Shown here: in pieces, positions 8,801-11,924 of the stretch
How positions within the stretch are numbered: position 1 is the stretch's first letter
Layout of the letters: each line of letters starts with the position of its first letter
Source: Thalassiosira profunda
Lineage: Eukaryota; Bacillariophyta; Thalassiosirophyceae; Thalassiosirales; Thalassiosiraceae
Assembly (NCBI GenBank): GCA_036939355.1
Contig: JALLAP010000564.1
Location: forward strand, 1 to 11,924
Length of the DNA: 11,924 bases
Direction of reading: 5' to 3'
Translations under genes and position numbers: made by a program
The notes under the pieces: model-generated
The model's database searches: none
What the model was told of the DNA's origin: nothing
Seen by the model: only the letters and a program-made list of their open reading frames with translations

Positions 8801-10306
8801 AGCTGGACGACGTCTCACGCTCTTACCTCGTCGGCCTGATGGCGGGCCAAAATCGCATTGATCCCGATGGCTCTGACTCGCCAGGCGGAGCGGACGATCC
8901 CTCGAAAGAGGCTCCCTTCGACAGCCTCGCCATCAGCCCTCTCAACCTCAACGACCAAAAGCTCGCGGTGCCCGTTAAATCGTTCGACTCGATCATGAAC
9001 ACATACGCGACGACGGGGACNCAACGACCAAAAGCTCGCGGTGCCCGTTAAATCGTTCGACTCGATCATGAACACATACGCGACGACGGGGACAGTGGAA
9101 GGGGCCGAAAAAGGAGCTGCACTAATGCGCAAGCTAGAGGCGATGTACGCCTCCGGCGAACTCGACGCCAAACCCGACATCTTCTTCTACAACAAGCTGA
9201 TGAACGCTTGGCAGTTGTGCGAGCAAAAGAACAAAGATCCGTCGATCTGTCCTTCCGAAAAGGCGGAGGAAATCCTCGACTCCCTTTGCGAGCAGTGCGA
9301 GGACGGCGTACAACAAAATCCGGTGCTGCCAAACGACGTGTCTTTCTCCATCTGCATTCACTCGTGGTGCAAAAGCGGTCGTCCCGATGCGGCCGAACGA
9401 GCCGAGCGCCTCCTTCGCAGGAAGGAAGTCTTTGCAAAAAAGTATCGGAACATCGCGGTCAAAGCCAGCGACTTCAACCCGATCATCTCCAAGTGGAAAG
9501 GCGACCCGGAACGCGCTACGTTGTTGTTCGATGAGATGGTGATGAGATATGCGGACAGCGAGAAATGGATTCGGCCCACGGCCGGCACGCTGAATGCTCT
9601 GCTTAGTATTTATGCAAAATACGAGGATAAGAATTTGGCCCCCAAAGCCGAGAAGCTTCTCCACCGAACGAACCAGCTGCACAAAGACGGGAAAGGCTGC
9701 ATATTGCCGGACGCCGTATCTTTTCGAACGGTCATCGACGCGTGGATTCGCCAGTGGAACAAGGAGGGGCCGCAGAGAGTGGATGCGTTGGTGCAAGACA
9801 TGGCAGATAAGTACGAATCCGAAGGTCGGACTGAGCTGCGCCCTGATGAAAACGCTCTCAACTTGATATTGAAGGCGTGCGCGCAAGCTCCTCCGATGTG
9901 GAAGAGACAAGGCGCCGCAGAGAAGGGGGACAACCATCCGATTGCCATTGCGAACCGGACATTTGCCGCGCTTAAAGGCAAGAAGTGGGGCACCTCAGCC
10001 ACACATGCTACCTATTCGTTCATGTTCAAAGTGTATCGGCAGCACATGGATTTCCACGACGAGCGCTATGCAACTTTAATGCTGAACCTGTGGCGTTCCT
10101 GCGTGAGGGACGGCAACCTCTCCCAATTCACACTGCGCGCGTTTCGAGACTCGGTGCTGGAGAAGGATTTTTGGGCGGCGGTCGGGGGAGACGGCATCGG
10201 CAAGTCCGGGGACGACAAATTGTCCGTGAAAGATCTGCCCAACCAATGGGGACGCAATGTTATCTCGCTGAAAGACCGTGGCAAAAAGGCAGCGGCAACG
10301 AGTTAG
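5838..10306 (+). CDS. Large pentatricopeptide repeat (PPR) protein, broken by two assembly duplications
   Basis: After removing 73 bp at each N, this is one open frame of about 1440 residues; it crosses three frames as written. PPR proteins bind organelle RNA and act in its processing, stability or translation. The N-terminus MAMASLAAPSRLLP plus about 75 Arg/Pro/Ser-rich, acid-poor residues looks like an organelle transit peptide. Residues about 110-360 have no family I recognise. PPR-like helical pairs follow, at corrected residues near 442 (DAVSFNTAIKAWSEFA), 533 (SYNGVVKAWS), 651 (FVHNALIKALS), 747 (AINDAIALYGRAG), 833 (YTALYNAVIAGYC), 877 (TTSFATVMAAL), 931 (VVYNLLLKAYAR), 1021 (SFDSIMNTYATTG), 1065 (IFFYNKLMNAW), 1117 (SFSICIHSWCKSG), 1200 (TLNALLSIYAKY) and 1243 (SFRTVIDAWIRQW). 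No DYW or SMR domain is seen at the C-terminus. Several repeats have long inserts. The start at 5838 is preferred over 5631 because of the targeting-like sequence. Confidence 0.88.
8383..8527. repeat. 72-bp exact duplication around N at 8455 (assembly artefact)
   Basis: Positions 8383-8454 and 8456-8527 are identical over 72 bases, separated by a single N. The offset of 73 shifts the frame by one, so the PPR protein turns into nonsense after the N in the original frame. Deleting one copy plus the N joins ...HESNPRH directly to IARPNTTSFATVM, an uninterrupted PPR motif. This fits two contigs whose overlapping ends were placed side by side instead of merged. Confidence 0.93.
8949..9093. repeat. 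72-bp exact duplication around N at 9021 (assembly artefact)
   Basis: Positions 8949-9020 and 9022-9093 are identical over 72 bases, again separated by one N. Collapsing the unit joins SFDSIMNTYATTG to TVEGAEKGAALMRK and restores the frame that ends at 10306. The duplicated length is the same as at the first N, which points to a fixed overlap set by the assembler. The piece between the two Ns is a separate 565-base contig. Confidence 0.93.
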
Positions 10307-10526
10307 AGAGCACCGCCCACCGCAGTGCATTTCCATAATCGAATGAAATTGTTCCCTTCTAATAAAGTACAATGCCCAGCCGGCCGAGAACAGATTGCCG
10401 AGCCGGGCCAACAATCACCGAAGAGATCTTTCCAAAGAATCGATCTCTTCCATTGATGGGCAGCGTTCGCACGGATGCCACACGCTGACCATTTTGCAAT
10501 TCTTCATCTCTTCCTCTTTTTCCTTC
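10307..10526. other. Convergent intergenic region between PPR and PDZ genes
   Basis: A 220-bp spacer between the stop codons of two convergent genes, containing both 3' UTRs. Apart from the AATAAA serving the PPR gene, no feature can be assigned; no polyadenylation signal for the minus-strand PDZ gene is evident. Confidence 0.4.
10361..10366 (+). promoter_or_regulatory. AATAAA polyadenylation signal of the PPR gene
   Basis: A canonical AATAAA lies 55 bases after the TAG stop of the PPR gene, in the context CTTCTAATAAAGTAC. Position and strand fit cleavage and polyadenylation of that transcript. Confidence 0.6.
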
Positions 10527-11027
10527 TCACGGAGTAACGGGCACCACGCTCGCCTTCCGAGGGCTCCACACGGGCGACGGCGGATGTTCCTCGGTCAAAT
10601 ACAAGCCGTTCCCACCATCCCCACCCACGTCGTCCGCCTCAACGTCGAGCCGCTCCCGCACCAACTTATACCTGACAAGCTCGCCGCCGCTCCGCTCCAC
10701 CACGATCTCCACCGTCGTCCCTTCTTGCCCTCGGATCATCGCCGAGACGTCGTCGGGTATGTACAACCGCCCTCTAACGGGCCGCCCGTCCACCGCCACG
10801 ACGACGTCGCCCAATCGCACCCCTGCCCGCTCGGCGGGCGCGTGCCGCTCCATGTCCACCACCACGATGCAACTCTTGCCCGACGGTGGATTTACGAGGC
10901 CCAAATGGGCGCCGACGCCGCAGACCTTCCCCGTGATCAGGGGGGCGTAACATCCCGCAGGTTGGGGCGACGGGCCGGCGGTCGCGGAGTCGTACCAGCC
11001 CGCGAGCGCGGTCTGTATTTCCTCCAT
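10527..11027 (-). CDS. Small PDZ-domain protein
   Basis: A 166-residue protein made largely of one PDZ domain, a fold that binds C-terminal or internal peptides. The domain covers about residues 36-127. VCGVGAHLGLVN would be the first strand and carboxylate-binding loop. It is followed by SCIVVVDMERHAPAERAGVR, the hallmark turn LGDVVVAVDGRPV (residues 72-84), DDVSAMIRGQEG as the second helix, then TVEIVVER and VRYKLVRERL. No protease domain, signal peptide or membrane segment is visible, so it is not a DegP/HtrA or Ctp protease as it stands. The N-terminal 30 residues and the C-terminal 38 are not recognised. ATG at 11027 is the only ATG in the frame after an upstream in-frame TAG near 11064. 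A possible splice acceptor at that same TAG means an upstream exon cannot be excluded. The binding partner is unknown. Confidence 0.72.
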   Translation of the reverse strand: MEEIQTALAGWYDSATAGPSPQPAGCYAPLITGKVCGVGAHLGLVNPPSGKSCIVVVDMERHAPAERAGVRLGDVVVAVDGRPVRGRLYIPDDVSAMIRGQEGTTVEIVVERSGGELVRYKLVRERLDVEADDVGGDGGNGLYLTEEHPPSPVWSPRKASVVPVTP

Positions 11028-11902
11028 TGCTGCTTGGCGTTTCTGGTTTGGTTCGGCTCCTCTCTAGAGGGAATAATGGACCGCGCTGCGCGAGGTGGAC
11101 GACTGGCATGCGCACGCAGTGGCAGCAGCGCTGGGCGATGAACGGTATGCACGAGATGTGCGCAGAGTGGGAAGGCACGAGATGCGAGCCCTTTAGCGCT
11201 GCAAGTGGAAGCTGGACTTTCTCTCCTCGGCGTCCCAAGTTGTTTCAATGCGAGGACCGTGCCACGTTTGCAGGCGCAGCGATGCGTTTGTTCCTCCCCG
11301 TTGATGGCACGGAGGAGGGCGCCTTCTTTTGCCTCCTCCTCCTCCACCACACGCTCCCGGAGCCCCCACCCTGAGAGCCAAGCCCCTCCATCACTGATGA
11401 GCCCGTCGAACAGGATCGAACAAGGTCGAAGCCGAAAGAGCCCATCTTACCTACGTAGGACTTAGTATAATCGAGATTTGAAAAAAACCGCGCCAAAATT
11501 ATTACCGATTCCTTTGTATATATAACTTTTCTTCGTGCCGACGTTCAGCCCCTCGCCGCGCGTGGTCGAACTCTTCGCTCTTCGGCCCCCACCTACCCCC
11601 GGCCCCCTTCGTGAGGCCTAACCCAACACGGCCGCCCAACTCTACTTGTCCAACATCTCCCCTGCAATTCCGACCGGGGGCTCGGCCTTTCACCCAAAAA
11701 TGGCATCCGAAGAGGAGCCCCGTCCCCAACTTGTGGTCTCTTCAGAAAGGGGCTGCATGCTCGGTTGACACATCACATGCACGCACAAACCCCCAACCCG
11801 TTTTGACCGACGACCGACGCATCACTGCGCTCACAATTTGCAACCTCGCTCCCAACCCGCATCGCCCCAGCCGCTCCCTCCCCATACAACCAAATTGCAA
11901 CC
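11028..11902. other. Long intergenic region with no recognised gene; promoter of the next gene
   Basis: 875 bp between the PDZ start (minus) and the last start codon (plus). Open frames on both strands in 11030-11500 show no motif I can name and no agreement between frame and codon bias. 11461-11530 is AT-rich and carries a TATA-like element. From 11580 the plus strand becomes C-rich and G-poor with recurring CAACC words (TTTGCAACC at 11837-11845 and TTGCAACC just before the ATG), resembling the leader of the synthase gene. No tRNA-like cloverleaf was seen. Confidence 0.45.
11517..11525 (+). promoter_or_regulatory. TATA-box-like element
   Basis: TATATATAA in an otherwise GC-rich window, 378 bases before the ATG at 11903 and on its strand. 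If functional, it implies a leader of about 350 bases or an intron in the leader. It could equally be a chance AT-rich patch. Confidence 0.3.
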
Positions 11903-11924
11903 ATGGTAGAGAAGAAGACCGCCG
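11903..11924 (+). CDS. 5' end of an unidentified gene, cut by the window edge
   Basis: ATG in a strong context (CAACCATGG) opens a frame reading MVEKKTA before the window ends. Seven residues are too few to identify the product. The call rests on the start context and on the upstream C-rich leader with TTGCAACC, which closely parallels TTTGCAAC before the synthase ATG at 4381. Confidence 0.5.

Noticed and set aside
8383..9093. Frameshifted pseudogene or biological tandem repeats in the PPR gene
   Set aside because: Both breaks coincide with an N and with exact 72-bp duplications, and collapsing them restores the frame, so the damage lies in the assembly and not in the gene.
11027..11374. Plus-strand 115-residue frame and overlapping minus-strand frames upstream of the PDZ gene
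   Set aside because: No recognisable motif, and several frames on both strands are open at once, as expected from GC-rich composition.
1..11924. tRNA, rRNA, CRISPR array, transposase or defence cassette
   Set aside because: I looked for conserved tRNA arms, regularly spaced repeats with unique spacers, and transposase or reverse transcriptase motifs on both strands and saw none. A covariance-model search would be needed for small RNAs.

Overview
This is a gene-dense, GC-rich nuclear fragment of a eukaryote, most likely a single-celled alga and plausibly a diatom or other stramenopile. Four observations support this. Neighbouring genes are transcribed independently on alternating strands. The open reading frames are long and almost intron-free, with one short probable intron in the window. 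Products include a mitochondrial EndoG-type nuclease, an ACL5-type thermospermine synthase and a very large PPR protein. A canonical AATAAA lies just after one stop codon. The lineage call is an inference from gene style, not a proof.

Layout. Positions 1-1393 hold no credible gene; this is C-rich repeat-like DNA with nine CTGCAAC words, followed by a weak 52-bp periodicity, running into the leader of the first gene. A plus-strand EndoG-like nuclease (1394-2668) converges on a minus-strand gene (3902-2884) encoding an ankyrin-like segment, a SUMO/Rad60-type ubiquitin-like domain and a lysine-rich tail; this gene appears to contain one short intron. A shared 478-bp divergent promoter region separates it from the thermospermine/spermine synthase (4381-5517, plus). 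Next comes a roughly 1440-residue PPR protein (5838-10306, plus), then a convergent small PDZ-domain protein (11027-10527, minus), and finally a gene-free stretch leading to the first codons of another plus-strand gene at 11903.

The most useful result concerns assembly. The PPR gene is interrupted by two single N characters (8455 and 9021), and each is flanked by an exact 72-bp direct repeat. Collapsing one 73-bp unit (72 bp plus N) at each site restores a single open frame through PPR motifs on both sides. These are almost certainly unmerged contig overlaps, not biological repeats or frameshifts.

The genes look like ordinary, functionally unrelated nuclear genes: organelle nuclease, ubiquitin-like protein, polyamine synthesis, organelle RNA binding and a PDZ protein. 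I see no operon, CRISPR array, mobile element or defence cassette, and no convincing new multi-gene system. The least familiar items are the ubiquitin-like protein with its unusual architecture, the unrecognised N-terminal third of the PPR protein, and the CTGCAAC-rich DNA at the left end.
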